Positions 34,223 through 43,414 are shown, counted from the first letter of the stretch. The stretch is DNA of 64,000 nucleotides from Lysobacter enzymogenes (GCF_023617245.1 NZ_CP067396.1:2728001-2792000), one strand, 5' to 3'. Numbers and translations: made by a program. Notes: a model not told the origin generated them from the letters alone.

Positions 34223-34436
34223 CTGTAGGAGCGGCGCGAGCCGCGACCGCGCCAGTGCATCTACGGCGGAACCCTCGGTGCCGACGCAACGGGCAGACCT
34301 GCTTTCGACGCGACCGGCCGGTCCGCGGTCGCGGCTCGCACCGCTCCTACAGGGCGAGCCCGCGGCTTTTGTGGGAGCGGCGCGAGCCGCGACCGCGCCA
34401 ATGCAATTACGGCGGAACCCTTAGTGCCGACGCAAC
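34223..34436. repeat. Dispersed hairpin repeat, family C, composite copy
   Basis: A left arm (CTGTAGGAGCGGCGCGAGCC from 34223) and a right arm (ending GCTCCTACAG at 34352) form one hairpin. A further partial copy in left orientation (34370-34436) repeats both the arm and the downstream segment ACGGCGGAACCC plus CCGACGCAAC, so the element has been partly duplicated. Confidence 0.85.
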
Positions 34437-34477
34437 AGCCAGGCCCGCGTCCGGCGCGAGCAGCCGCGCCGTCGGGC

Positions 34478-35491
34478 TCAGGTCACCCGCGCGACCAGAT
34501 GCGTCGGCAGGATCTCCGACGCCGCCGGCTCGCCTTCGATCAAGGCCAGCACCTTGCGCGCCAACAGTACGCCGGCGTCGACGAAGTTCTGGTGGATCGA
34601 GGTCAGCGGCGGCAGGTAGGTCGCGCCCAGCGGGGTGTCGTCGTAGCCGATCACCGACACGTCCTCGGGCACGCGCCGGCCGCGTTCGATCAGGGCGCGG
34701 ATCGCGCCGATCGCGAGCAGGTCGCTGGCGGCGAACAGGGCGTCGAATTGCGGGTGTTGGTCGAGCAGGGCGTGCACGGCCTGGGCGCCGGCGCTGACGG
34801 TGAAGTTGGCCACGGTCGGGGTCAGCGGTTCGATGCCGTGGCCGCGCAGGGCCTCGCGGAAGCCGAGCAGGCGTTCGGCGAATTCGCCGTGGGCGTCGTC
34901 GCCGAGGAACACCGGCCGGCGCCGGCCCAGCGCCAGGAAGCGCTCGGCGGCGAGCTTGCCGCCGCGCTGGTTGTCGCTGCCGACCACCACCTGCGATTCG
35001 TGCCGGCTGACCGCGCCCCACACCACCATCGGCCGGCCCCAGCGGCGCACTTCGTGCATCGCGTCCTCGTGCGCGCCCTGGCCGAGCAGGATCACTCCGT
35101 CGGCGGCCTGCACGCTGGGCAGCGCGCCGCCCTGCAGCGAGGTCAGCAGCACGCTGTAACCGGCCGAAGTCAGCTCCTGGCTGATGCCGCCGAGCAGGTC
35201 CAGCGGATACGGCCCGGACATCTGCCGCTCGACCGTGGGCTTCATTTCCACCACCACCGCCACGGTCATGCTGCGGCGCAGGCGCAGGTTGCGCGCGCTG
35301 ATGTTGAACTGGTAGCCCTGGCGCTCGGCCAGCTCCTTGATTCGCTGGCGGGTCTCGGGATTGACCAGCGGGCTGTCGCGCAATGCGCGCGAGACGGTGA
35401 TCGCCGAGACCCCGGCCAGCTCGGCCAGGTCGGCCATGGTCAGGTGTTCGCCGGCCTTGCGGGTCGGGTTGGCAGCGCGCGGTCGGCTCAT
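34478..35491 (-). CDS. LacI-family transcriptional regulator
   Basis: The protein has 337 residues. The helix-turn-helix reads LTMADLAELAGVSAITVSRALRDS (about 17-40), with the hinge NPETRQRIKELAERQGYQFN. The sensor domain (about 75-330) carries ADGVILLGQG, VVWGAVSRHESQVVVGSDN, FDALFAASDLLAIGAIRAL and VIGYDDTPLGATYLPPLTSI. The gene is transcribed in the same direction as the phosphorylase fusion, 516 bp upstream of it. It most likely binds the paired palindrome at 34027-34060 and is relieved by the disaccharide or its breakdown product. Confidence 0.92.
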   Translation of the reverse strand: MSRPRAANPTRKAGEHLTMADLAELAGVSAITVSRALRDSPLVNPETRQRIKELAERQGYQFNISARNLRLRRSMTVAVVVEMKPTVERQMSGPYPLDLLGGISQELTSAGYSVLLTSLQGGALPSVQAADGVILLGQGAHEDAMHEVRRWGRPMVVWGAVSRHESQVVVGSDNQRGGKLAAERFLALGRRRPVFLGDDAHGEFAERLLGFREALRGHGIEPLTPTVANFTVSAGAQAVHALLDQHPQFDALFAASDLLAIGAIRALIERGRRVPEDVSVIGYDDTPLGATYLPPLTSIHQNFVDAGVLLARKVLALIEGEPAASEILPTHLVARVT

Positions 35492-35606
35492 GGGCGGGTA
35501 GGCGGCGGTCCTGGCGGAATCGCGTGGAAGGCGGGCCGCCCCTATTTACCACGGCGCGCGCGAGGCCTGTGCGCGGACCGCGCGCGCGCCGCCGTCCGGC
35601 GCGCGG

Positions 35607-37196
35607 TTACGGCGTGGCGGCACGCCCGTCCGCGCGCGCCGGCTGCGCGGGTTGGCGGCGGTAGTAGGCATGCGCATCGCCGGCGATCACGCTGAGCGCC
35701 CGGACCGCGCCATGCGCATCGCGGTGGAACTCCAGCTCCGCGCTGTTGGCCGCGCCGGCGCCGAGGAAGCGGGTCGGTCCCAGCGCCCGCAGCTTGGCAT
35801 CGGCCTCATCCGGCAGGCGCAGCAACAGCGCGTCGGCGGCTGTTTCGATGGTCAGCGCGTCGTAGTCGAACCAGTCGGCGAGCGCGCCGCGCACATCCAT
35901 CGGCACCGCCGGGTCGAGCCGGTAGGTGCCGGCGTAGTCGGCCCAGCCCGGTGCGGCGGCGTCCGCGGCGACGGTGCGGATCGGCGGCTTGACCCCGTCG
36001 CCGAGCGCGTCGGAGATCGCGTTGCGGATTTCGCCGCGCAGCGCGCTGCCGTTGGCGCCGTTGGTGAGGATGACGAAGCCGAAGCCGGTCTGCGGATACC
36101 CCTCGATGCCGGCGTGGTAGCTGTCGTTGCTGCCGTTGTGGAAGAAGCGCCGGGCGACGCCGGCGCCGGCCAGTTCCGGGCCCAGCCCGCGCCTGCCGGG
36201 CGATACCGCGGTGGTCATCTCGGCGAACAGCGCGGGCGGCAGCAGGCCGTCGCCGCGGCGGCTGCGCAGCAGCGCGGCGACGAAGCCGCCGAGATCGCGC
36301 GCGCTGGTCCACAGGCCCGAGGCGCCCTGTTCGGGAAAGCTCTCCCAGCCGCGCGGCAAGGCGGTGCGCGCGCCGTTGCGGTCGTGGGCGTGGGCGATGT
36401 TGCCGCGGCTGGCCGGCAATGGGTTGTCGAAGCTGCTGCGGCGCATGCCCGCCGGCTCAAACACCTGCGCGCGCGCCACCGCTTCCAGCGGCTGGCCGGC
36501 GACGTCCTCGACGATCTGCTGCTCGACCATGATCCCGCCGCCGGAGTAATCCATGCGCGTGCCCGGCGGGTACTGCAGCCGGATCGGCGGATTCTTGGCC
36601 GGCGGCTTTCCGTCGAGGGTCTGCAGCAGCGTCGGCAGGGCTTCGCCGGGCTGGTAGTCCTCGAAGCCGTGCACGTTGAGGCCGGAGGTATGCGACAGCA
36701 GCATGCGCAGGGTCACGCGCGGGTCGGCGATGGCCGGCGCGGGCGGGATCCGCCACGACTTGAGGTAGTCGCCGACGTCGCGGTCCAGGTCGAGCCGGCC
36801 TTGCGCGACCAGGCGCAGCGTGGTCGCCGCGGTGATCATCTTGCTGACCGAGCCGACCGAGAACAGCGTGTCGGCGTCGATCGCCTCGGCGCTGCCGGCC
36901 GCGCGCACGCCGTAGCCGACCGCGTAGACCGGCTGGCCGTCCTGGACCAGGGCGATGGCGACGCCGGGGACCTTGTGATGGGCCATGCGCTGCTGCAGCG
37001 TCCAGCGCGGAACAGCCTCGCCGGCAGCGACCACGCTGGGGCGCAGGCCGCGTTCGATCGCCGCGGCGAGGCCGGCGAGATCGCGCGTTGCCGGCGCGGC
37101 CGTGGGCGCGGACGGCGGCGGTGCGGGCGTGTGCGCCGCGGCGGGGCCGGCGAACAGGCAGAACGCGAAGGTGCAGGCGAGCAGGCTGGATTTCAT
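35607..37196 (-). CDS. Secreted serine hydrolase, beta-lactamase (S12/class C-like) family
   Basis: A 529-residue protein with a signal peptide (MKSSLLACTFAFCLFAGPAAA). The S12 core has the nucleophile motif S116-VS-K119 (FSVGSVSKMITA), a Tyr motif Y217-S-G in MDYSGGGIMVEQQ where YxN would be usual, and a late HNGSNDSYHAG that takes the place of the KTG box. A C-terminal beta-rich extension (about 420-529) follows. Members are esterases, D-aminopeptidases or peptidases more often than true beta-lactamases, and the YSG motif supports that. AAGGA before ATG 37196 fixes the start. It lies 192 bp behind the BlaR1-like gene on the same strand and may be the target of the regulatory pair. Confidence 0.85.
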   Translation of the reverse strand: MKSSLLACTFAFCLFAGPAAAHTPAPPPSAPTAAPATRDLAGLAAAIERGLRPSVVAAGEAVPRWTLQQRMAHHKVPGVAIALVQDGQPVYAVGYGVRAAGSAEAIDADTLFSVGSVSKMITAATTLRLVAQGRLDLDRDVGDYLKSWRIPPAPAIADPRVTLRMLLSHTSGLNVHGFEDYQPGEALPTLLQTLDGKPPAKNPPIRLQYPPGTRMDYSGGGIMVEQQIVEDVAGQPLEAVARAQVFEPAGMRRSSFDNPLPASRGNIAHAHDRNGARTALPRGWESFPEQGASGLWTSARDLGGFVAALLRSRRGDGLLPPALFAEMTTAVSPGRRGLGPELAGAGVARRFFHNGSNDSYHAGIEGYPQTGFGFVILTNGANGSALRGEIRNAISDALGDGVKPPIRTVAADAAAPGWADYAGTYRLDPAVPMDVRGALADWFDYDALTIETAADALLLRLPDEADAKLRALGPTRFLGAGAANSAELEFHRDAHGAVRALSVIAGDAHAYYRRQPAQPARADGRAATP

Positions 37197-37388
37197 CGGA
37201 TCGTCCTTGTGGGCTGTTAGTGCGGCGCGGCGGCGGGCGAGGGGCGATTGCTGGTGACGGGCGAGGGAAAATCGAAACGGGCGGGGACAACCATCGAAAA
37301 GCAGGCGCAAGCGGCCCCCGCGGCGGGCCGAGACGGCCCGCGCTCGCAATGGCGCAGCGGTGGAAGGCGGGGCCGCGGCGGGCGGCGC

Positions 37389-38927
37389 TCAGGGCCGGCC
37401 GGCGACGGCTCCGTGTTCGATCAGGTAGGCGCGCACGCGCGGGTCGGCGGCCTGGTTCAGCGGCGAGCGCCAGCGTCCCAGCCAGCCGTCGGCGACCACG
37501 CCGAGGTTGACGTCGGCGCCGTGCGCGACCAGGTACTGCACGGTCTCCAGATGGCCTTCGCGGGCGGCGTTGATCAGCGGGGTCTCGTCGTAGGTCACCA
37601 CCCGGTTGACGTCGGCGCCGGCCAGGACCAGCCGCGCGACGATCGGCTGGGCGCCGAGCTCGGCCGCCACGATCAGCGGATTGCCTTCGCCGAGCGCGGC
37701 CCGGTCCGGGTCGGCGCCGAGCGCCAGCAGCGCGTCGACGGTGGCGAGGTTGCGCGCGCGCACCGCTTCGATCAGCGCGGTGCCGTCGCCGATCACCCGC
37801 GCGTCGATGTCGGCGCCGGCGCGCACCAGCCGCCGCGCCTCGGCGCTGTCGCCGCGGCGCGCGGCGGCGAGCAGGGCGACCACGTCGGCGCGGGGTTCGG
37901 CGGTGGGCGCGGGCAGCGACAGGCGCGGGGCGCCGGCGATGCACAGGCCGGCGAACGCGGCCAGCGCCGCCGCGCATCCGCCGGCGGCGAGGCGGCGGCG
38001 ACCGGGCGCGCCGGCGGGAAAGGCGGCGAGCAGGCCGTCGATGCGCTGGGCCAGGTGGCTGCGCCGTTGCAGCATCGCCACCGCCAGCGGTTCGGGCCGT
38101 TCGCCGAGTTCCAGCAGGACCTCGGCGCTGTCGATCAGCGAGCCGGCGAAGTACACGCCCGAGCCGCTCGCGGCGGCGCGCGCGTCGCAGGCCATCTCGC
38201 GGGCCAGGTCCAGGCGCGATTGCAGCGCGCCGAGGAACGGGTTCCACCAGAAGGCCGCGCGCGCCAGCTGTACCGCCGCCGCCGACCACAGGTCGCCGCG
38301 GCGGATGTGGGCGAATTCGTGGCGCAGGATGTCGCGCAGCGCGTCGGCCTCGAGGCGCTCGCTCAACGGCCGCGGCAGCAGCACGGTGGGGCGCAGCAGG
38401 CCGACCACCATCGGGCCGTCGACCGCGGTGGTGGCGATGCGCGTGCGCGGCGGCAGCTCGCGCGCCAGCAGCGCTTCCAGCGCCGGCGCCGGCCGCGCGC
38501 CGCGGCGCAGGCGGCGCGCGTGGCGCGCGCCTTCGACCAGGCGCATCAGCTGCCACAACGCGCCCAGCGCCCAGGCCAGCGCCAGCGCGCCGGGCAGCGA
38601 ACGCGGGATCTCCAGGTACAGCATGTCCGCGCGCTGGCCGGCGTTGTAGATCGCCTCGTCCGGCGCCGGGCCTTCCTCGGGATGCGGCGAGAAGCTGTGC
38701 GCGGGCGCGCCGAACACCGGCGAGGGCGCGCCCGGCAGCAGGCTCGCCAGCGGCGCCAGGGCCGCCAGCGCGAACAGCGCCAGCAGCAGCCACGAGCGCA
38801 GTTCCGCATCGAGCGCGCGCAGCCGCGCGAACGCGATGGCCATGGCCAGCAACACCGCCGCCTGCAGCAAATGCAGGCCGATCAGCGTCGGCACGGCGCG
38901 GATCAGCGATTCGGACAGGGTCTCCAT
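37389..38927 (-). CDS. BlaR1/MecR1-like M56 metalloprotease with C-terminal ankyrin repeats
   Basis: The protein has 512 residues. The N-terminus has membrane helices (about 10-65 and 112-130). The M56 zinc protease region carries the site H203-EFA-H207 (DILRHEFAHIRRGDLW) and the third ligand candidate Glu244 (REMACDAR). After another hydrophobic segment (about 300-320) the usual extracellular penicillin-sensing domain is absent. Instead residues about 345-510 form ankyrin repeats (DVVALLAAARRGDSAEARRLVRAGADIDAR, NPLIVAAELGAQPIVARLVLAGADVN, TPLINAAREGHLETVQYLVAHGADVN, shown here in fragments). The start ATG overlaps the stop of the BlaI-like gene (TGATG). It would cut the repressor on an unknown signal sensed through the ankyrin part. 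Confidence 0.88.
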   Translation of the reverse strand: METLSESLIRAVPTLIGLHLLQAAVLLAMAIAFARLRALDAELRSWLLLALFALAALAPLASLLPGAPSPVFGAPAHSFSPHPEEGPAPDEAIYNAGQRADMLYLEIPRSLPGALALAWALGALWQLMRLVEGARHARRLRRGARPAPALEALLARELPPRTRIATTAVDGPMVVGLLRPTVLLPRPLSERLEADALRDILRHEFAHIRRGDLWSAAAVQLARAAFWWNPFLGALQSRLDLAREMACDARAAASGSGVYFAGSLIDSAEVLLELGERPEPLAVAMLQRRSHLAQRIDGLLAAFPAGAPGRRRLAAGGCAAALAAFAGLCIAGAPRLSLPAPTAEPRADVVALLAAARRGDSAEARRLVRAGADIDARVIGDGTALIEAVRARNLATVDALLALGADPDRAALGEGNPLIVAAELGAQPIVARLVLAGADVNRVVTYDETPLINAAREGHLETVQYLVAHGADVNLGVVADGWLGRWRSPLNQAADPRVRAYLIEHGAVAGRP

Positions 38928-39319
38928 CAGCCGTTCCCCCGCTGCTTGGCCGCCTCGACCTTGGCCCGCAAGGCCTTGAGCTCGTCGCGTCCGACCTCGT
39001 CCTGGTCGAGCAGGTGCTGCGCCAGCAGGTTCGGCGAGCCCTCGAAGAAGCGCAGCAGCAACTGGTCCAGGGCCTGCCGGCGCGCCTGCTCGCGGCTGAT
39101 CGCGGCGCGGTAGACGAAGGCGCGGCCTTCCTGGCGATGGGTCACGAAGCCCTTCTTGGCCAGTACGTTGAACGTGGTCAGCACGGTCGTGTAGGCGACC
39201 GGCTTGTGCTGCGAGAGCGTGTCGGCGACCTCGCGCACCGAGGCTTCGCCGCGGTCCCACAGCACTTCCAGGATCGCCTGTTCGGACGGGGTCGGGGTGG
39301 GAGAGGAGGGACGGGCCAT
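38927..39319 (-). CDS. BlaI/MecI-family repressor
   Basis: The 130-residue protein has a winged-helix N-terminal domain (PSEQAILEVLWDRGEASVREV, AYTTVLTTFNVLAKKGFVTHR) and a helical dimerisation tail (REQARRQALDQLLLRFFEGS). The family's cleavage region by the M56 partner lies between the two (NVLAKKGF type sequence). It is translationally coupled with the M56-ankyrin gene. Four direct repeats at 39385-39446 upstream are its likely operator, so autoregulation is expected. Confidence 0.9.
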   Translation of the reverse strand: MARPSSPTPTPSEQAILEVLWDRGEASVREVADTLSQHKPVAYTTVLTTFNVLAKKGFVTHRQEGRAFVYRAAISREQARRQALDQLLLRFFEGSPNLLAQHLLDQDEVGRDELKALRAKVEAAKQRGNG

Positions 39320-39698
39320 GGCGATCTACCGGTGAAAGGACGGCGGCGGGCGTGCCCGGACCACGGCTTGCCCGGACTGCGACGGGTTCGAAACAACAGG
39401 TTCGAACTACAACGGGTTCGAACTACAACGAGTTCGTTAGTAGAGACATCGGAGCACGCCGCTTCCGGGGCTGTCAACTATCGAATTAGTAGCCGCGCCG
39501 CGACCGCCGCCGCGGGCTGAACGCGAAGCGCGACCGCGGCCCGGGCCGGGCGTCCACGGCGGGCTCGGCGCCGGCCCGCTATACTCCCAGGCAGGCGCGG
39601 CCAAACGCTGCGCCGGGCCCAGCAGATTCAATCGCTTGCCCGCACTGCCTAACCTAATTTCCACGGCCGCGTCCGCCGTCCAGAGGCCCCAACGCCGC
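39320..39698. other. Divergent gap between blaI-like gene and smc
   Basis: 379 bp. Near blaI it holds the direct repeats at 39385-39446. Near smc a TATACT hexamer (39580-39585) may be a -10 box for smc, with no good -35 visible. No gene is supported here. Confidence 0.5.
39385..39446 (-). promoter_or_regulatory. Four direct repeats upstream of the BlaI-like gene
   Basis: The units are GGTTCGAAACAACA (39385-39398), GGTTCGAACTACAACG (39399-39414), the same again (39415-39430) and AGTTCGTTAGTAGAGA (39431-39446). The 16-bp period puts the TTCGAA cores about one and a half helical turns apart. They lie 66-127 bp upstream of the repressor start. ACTACA/TAGTAG elements recall the TACTACA cores of known BlaI/MecI operators, but the tandem layout is different. 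Confidence 0.65.
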
Positions 39699-42600
39699 AT
39701 GCGTCTGTCCACGATCAAGCTGTCCGGTTTCAAGTCCTTCGTCGACCCGACCACGCTGCACCTGCCCACCAACATGACCGGCGTCGTCGGTCCCAACGGC
39801 TGCGGCAAGTCGAACATCATCGACGCGGTGCGCTGGGTGATGGGCGAGAGCTCGGCCAGCCGGCTGCGCGGCGACTCGCTGACCGACGTGATCTTCGCCG
39901 GTTCCTCCGCGCGCAAGCCGGTGTCGCAGGCCATGGTCGAGCTGATCTTCGACAACTCCGACCACACCATCACCGGCGAATACGGCGCGTTCAACGAGAT
40001 TTCGGTCAAGCGCACGGTCAGCCGCGACAGCGTCAACCAGTACTACCTCAACGGCGCCAAGTGCCGCCGCCGCGACATCACCGACCTGTTCCTCGGCACC
40101 GGCCTGGGGCCGCGCAGCTATTCGATCATCGAGCAGGGCATGATCTCGCAAGTCATCGAGGCCAAGCCCGAGGAACTGCGCGTCTACCTGGAAGAAGCCG
40201 CCGGCATCTCCAAGTACAAGGAACGGCGCAAGGAAACCGAGACCCGCATCCGCCACACCCGCGAGAACCTCGACCGCCTGAACGACCTGCGCGAGGAAGT
40301 CGGCAAGCAGCTCGAACACCTGCGCCGGCAGGCGCGCCAGGCCGAGCAGTACCAGGCGATCCAGGCCGAGCGCAAGGTCAAGGACGTGGAGTGGAAGGCG
40401 CTGGAATACCGCGCGCTCGATCAGAAGTTGCAGGCCCAGCGCGAGAAACTCTCGCAGCAGGAAACCCGCCTGCAGCAGCTCATCGCCGAACAGCGCGAGG
40501 CCGAGCGCGAGTTGGAGACCGGGCGCGTGCGCCGCGAGGAAGCGGCCGAGGCCTTGAACAAGGCGCAGGCCGCCAGCTACGAAGTCGGCGGCGCGCTGGC
40601 GCGGATCGAACAGCAGATCCAGCACCAGCGCGACCTGTCCGGGCGCCTGCGCAAGGCGCGCGAGGAAGCGCTGGCGCAATTGGAGGAGATCGGCGAGCAC
40701 ATCGGCAGCGACCAGGCGCGGCTGGACGTGCTGATGGCCGCGGTCGCCGACGCCGAGCCGCGCCTGGAGGCGCTGCGCGAAGACGACGAAGCCCGCCAGG
40801 ACGCGCTGCGCGACGCCGAGGCCAAGCTGCAGGACTGGCAGCAGCGCTGGGACGGCCACAGCCGCGAGCAGTCCGAAGCCGCGCGCGCGGCCGAAGTCGA
40901 GCGCACCCGGATCGAGGGCCTGGACCGCCAGACCCTCGACGCCGACCGTCGCCGCGAAGCGCTGGCGAGCGAGCGCTCCGGCCTCGACGTCGCCGCCCTG
41001 GCCGCGGCGTTCGAACAATTGCAGAGCCAGCACGACCTGCAGAAGGAATCGCTGGACAGCCTCACCGAAGAACTGGAAAACCGTAAGGGCTCGCTCGCCG
41101 ACCTGCAGGAACAGCAGCGTTCGACCCAGAACCAGCTGGCCGAGGTGCGCAAGCAGGCGCAGACCTCGCGCGGCCGCCTGTCGTCGCTGGAAACCCTGCA
41201 ACACGCCGCGCTCGGCCAGGAGCAGGGCGCGGCGCTGAGCTGGCTCAAGGCGCGCGGGCTGGATTCGGCGCAGCGCGTCGGCGAAGCGTTGAGCGTGGAG
41301 GCGGGCTGGGAGAACGCGGTGGAAAGCGCGCTCGGCCAGCTCATCGAGGGCGTGCTGGTGGAGGCGCCCGAAGCGCTGGTCGACGCCATCGGCGAACTCG
41401 GCGAGGGCCGCCTGACGCTGGTCTCGCCCGAACGCGACGGCGCGACCTATGCGCCGACCTCGCTGGCGTCGAAGGTGCAGGGCCCGGCCGCGATCCGGCG
41501 CCTGCTCGCGCGCCTGCACGGTGCCGACGACCTCGCCGCGGCGCGCGCGCTGGTCGCGCAACTGGGCCCCGAGGACACCGTGATCACCCGCAACGGCGAG
41601 CGCCTCGGCGCCGGCTGGCTGCGGGTGCTGCGCTCCGGCGCGGCCAAGCAGGGCGCCTTGCTGCGCGAGCGCGAGATCCAGACCCTGCGCGCGGAGATCG
41701 AAGAACTGCAGGAGCGCGAGCGCGAGCTCGAGCAGGGCCAGATCCAGTTGCGCGACCGCGCCCTGGCCGCCGAACAGCACCGCGAAGACGCGCAGCGCTC
41801 GCTGTACATGGCCCACCGCAGCGTGTCCGAGCTGGCCGGCCAGTTGCAGAGCCACCAGGGCCGGTTGGACCAGGCGCGCAACCGCATCGACAAGATCGAC
41901 GCCGACCTGGAACAACTGCTGATCGCGCTCGACGCCGGCAACGAACAGGCGCGCGAGGCGCGCCTGCGCCAGGAAACGGCGGTCGAGCGCATGGGCGAGC
42001 TGGAAGACCAGCGCCAGCGCCTGGAAGCCGAGCGCAGCCGCCTGTTCGAGGCGCGCGATTCGGCGCGGACCATGGCGCGCGAATCGCGCGACGCGTCCCA
42101 TGCCCTGGTGCTGAGCCTGGAAACCCAGCGCGCGCAGATCGCCGGCCTGGCCCAGACCCTGCAGCGCATGGGCGGCCAGCGCGGCCAGCTCGACACCCGC
42201 CTGGGCGAACTGACCGCCCAGCTCAGCGACGGCGACCGGCCGGTGCAGGACCTCGAACAGCAGCGCCAGGTCGCGCTGGAGCAGCGGGTGATTGCCGAGC
42301 AGGACCTGACCGGCGCGCGCAGCGCGCTGGACGGGATCGACAACGACCTGCGCAAGTTCGAGCAGACCCGCCAGCAGCGCGACGAACAGGCGCTGCAACA
42401 GCGCGAGGCCATCGGCCAGCGCCGGCTGGAACAGCAGGCGCTGGTGCTCAAGGCCGAGACCCTGACCGAAGCCATCGCCGAAGCCGGCGCGGTGCTGCAG
42501 GACGTGGTCGACGCGCTCGAGGAAGACGCCGATCCGCAGACCTGGGAACGCGCCGTCGCCGACCTCGACAACAAGCTGCGCCGGCTCGAACCGGTCAACC

Positions 42601-43202
42601 TGGCGGCGATCGCCGAGCACGCCGAAGCCGCGCAGCGCAAGGATTATCTGGATGCGCAGAACACCGACCTGACCACCGCGCTGGAGACCCTGGAAGAGGC
42701 GATCCGCAAGATCGACCGCGAGACCCGCGGCCGTTTCAAGGACACCTTCGACCGGGTCAATTCCGGCGTGCAGGAGTTGTACCCGCGCCTGTTCGGCGGC
42801 GGTCACGCTTACCTGGAGCTCACCGGCGAGGACCTGCTCGACACCGGCGTGGCGATCATGGCGCGGCCGCCGGGCAAGCGCGTGTCCAACATCTCGCTGC
42901 TGTCCGGCGGCGAGAAGGCGATGACCGCGGTGGCGCTGGTGTTCGCGATCTTCCGCTTGAACCCGGCGCCGTTCTGCCTGCTCGACGAGGTCGACGCGCC
43001 GCTCGACGAAGCCAACGTCGGTCGCTTCACCGCGATGGTCAGCGAGATGAGCGAGCAGGTACAGTTCCTGTTCGTGAGCCACAACAAGGCGACGATGGAA
43101 GCCGCGCAGCAACTGTCGGGCGTGACCATGCGCGAGCCGGGCGTGAGCCGGCTGGTGTCGGTCGACCTGGCCGAGGCGACGCGCCTGGCCGGCGCCGCGT
43201 AA
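39699..43202 (+). CDS. smc: Chromosome segregation protein SMC
   Basis: A 1167-residue SMC ATPase that condenses and segregates the chromosome. The N-terminal head has Walker A GPNGCGKSN (31-39). Two very long coiled-coil arms (about 170-500 and 670-1000) flank a hinge near 510-650 (SAQRVGEALSVEAGWENAVESALGQLIEGV ... in part). The C-terminal head has the signature LLSGGEKAMTAVAL and Walker B FCLLDEVDAPLDEANVGRF. The length is normal. ATG 39699 gives the standard N-terminus MRLSTIKLSGFKSF; the frame is open for 21 codons before it. It is followed by zipA and ligA, the conserved order in Xanthomonadaceae. Confidence 0.96.
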   Translation: MRLSTIKLSGFKSFVDPTTLHLPTNMTGVVGPNGCGKSNIIDAVRWVMGESSASRLRGDSLTDVIFAGSSARKPVSQAMVELIFDNSDHTITGEYGAFNEISVKRTVSRDSVNQYYLNGAKCRRRDITDLFLGTGLGPRSYSIIEQGMISQVIEAKPEELRVYLEEAAGISKYKERRKETETRIRHTRENLDRLNDLREEVGKQLEHLRRQARQAEQYQAIQAERKVKDVEWKALEYRALDQKLQAQREKLSQQETRLQQLIAEQREAERELETGRVRREEAAEALNKAQAASYEVGGALARIEQQIQHQRDLSGRLRKAREEALAQLEEIGEHIGSDQARLDVLMAAVADAEPRLEALREDDEARQDALRDAEAKLQDWQQRWDGHSREQSEAARAAEVERTRIEGLDRQTLDADRRREALASERSGLDVAALAAAFEQLQSQHDLQKESLDSLTEELENRKGSLADLQEQQRSTQNQLAEVRKQAQTSRGRLSSLETLQHAALGQEQGAALSWLKARGLDSAQRVGEALSVEAGWENAVESALGQLIEGVLVEAPEALVDAIGELGEGRLTLVSPERDGATYAPTSLASKVQGPAAIRRLLARLHGADDLAAARALVAQLGPEDTVITRNGERLGAGWLRVLRSGAAKQGALLREREIQTLRAEIEELQERERELEQGQIQLRDRALAAEQHREDAQRSLYMAHRSVSELAGQLQSHQGRLDQARNRIDKIDADLEQLLIALDAGNEQAREARLRQETAVERMGELEDQRQRLEAERSRLFEARDSARTMARESRDASHALVLSLETQRAQIAGLAQTLQRMGGQRGQLDTRLGELTAQLSDGDRPVQDLEQQRQVALEQRVIAEQDLTGARSALDGIDNDLRKFEQTRQQRDEQALQQREAIGQRRLEQQALVLKAETLTEAIAEAGAVLQDVVDALEEDADPQTWERAVADLDNKLRRLEPVNLAAIAEHAEAAQRKDYLDAQNTDLTTALETLEEAIRKIDRETRGRFKDTFDRVNSGVQELYPRLFGGGHAYLELTGEDLLDTGVAIMARPPGKRVSNISLLSGGEKAMTAVALVFAIFRLNPAPFCLLDEVDAPLDEANVGRFTAMVSEMSEQVQFLFVSHNKATMEAAQQLSGVTMREPGVSRLVSVDLAEATRLAGAA

Positions 43203-43228
43203 GTCCGCCGCGCTCGCCGGCAGCGGGC

Positions 43229-43397
43229 ATGGAGAATCGCGAGTCGTTCGAGCGGCACCGACGCGTCTTAACGATTCTCTATCTCTCGATTCGCGATTCC
43301 CGTACAAGATCAACCCAGGATCGGAACGCCGACTAGAGAATCGAACGACCGCATCGCGCTCCGACGATTCCCGATTCCCCACTTCCGATTTCCAGCA
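43229..43397. repeat. GAATCG-rich repeat cluster between smc and zipA
   Basis: The 211-bp gap is dominated by repeated, partly inverted units: GAGAATCGCGAGTCGTTCGA (43232 on), CGATTCTCTATCTCTCGATT, TAGAGAATCGAACGACCG and CGATTCCCGATTCCC. They can fold in several alternative ways. This is a different family from A, B and C. AAAAGGAG near 43400 is the zipA ribosome-binding site. Confidence 0.6.
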
Positions 43398-43414
43398 CCA
43401 AAAGGAGCAACCGA

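Larger units (their letters stand above)
33962..34477. other. Gap between the phosphorylase fusion gene and the LacI gene
   Basis: 516 bp without a supported gene. It holds the paired operator at 34027-34060, next to the fusion gene, and a composite of family C repeats (34223-34436), next to the LacI stop. Confidence 0.6.

Noticed and set aside
39385..39446. Direct repeats as a mini-CRISPR array
   Set aside because: Units are 14-16 bp and adjacent, with no spacers, and no cas genes are present.
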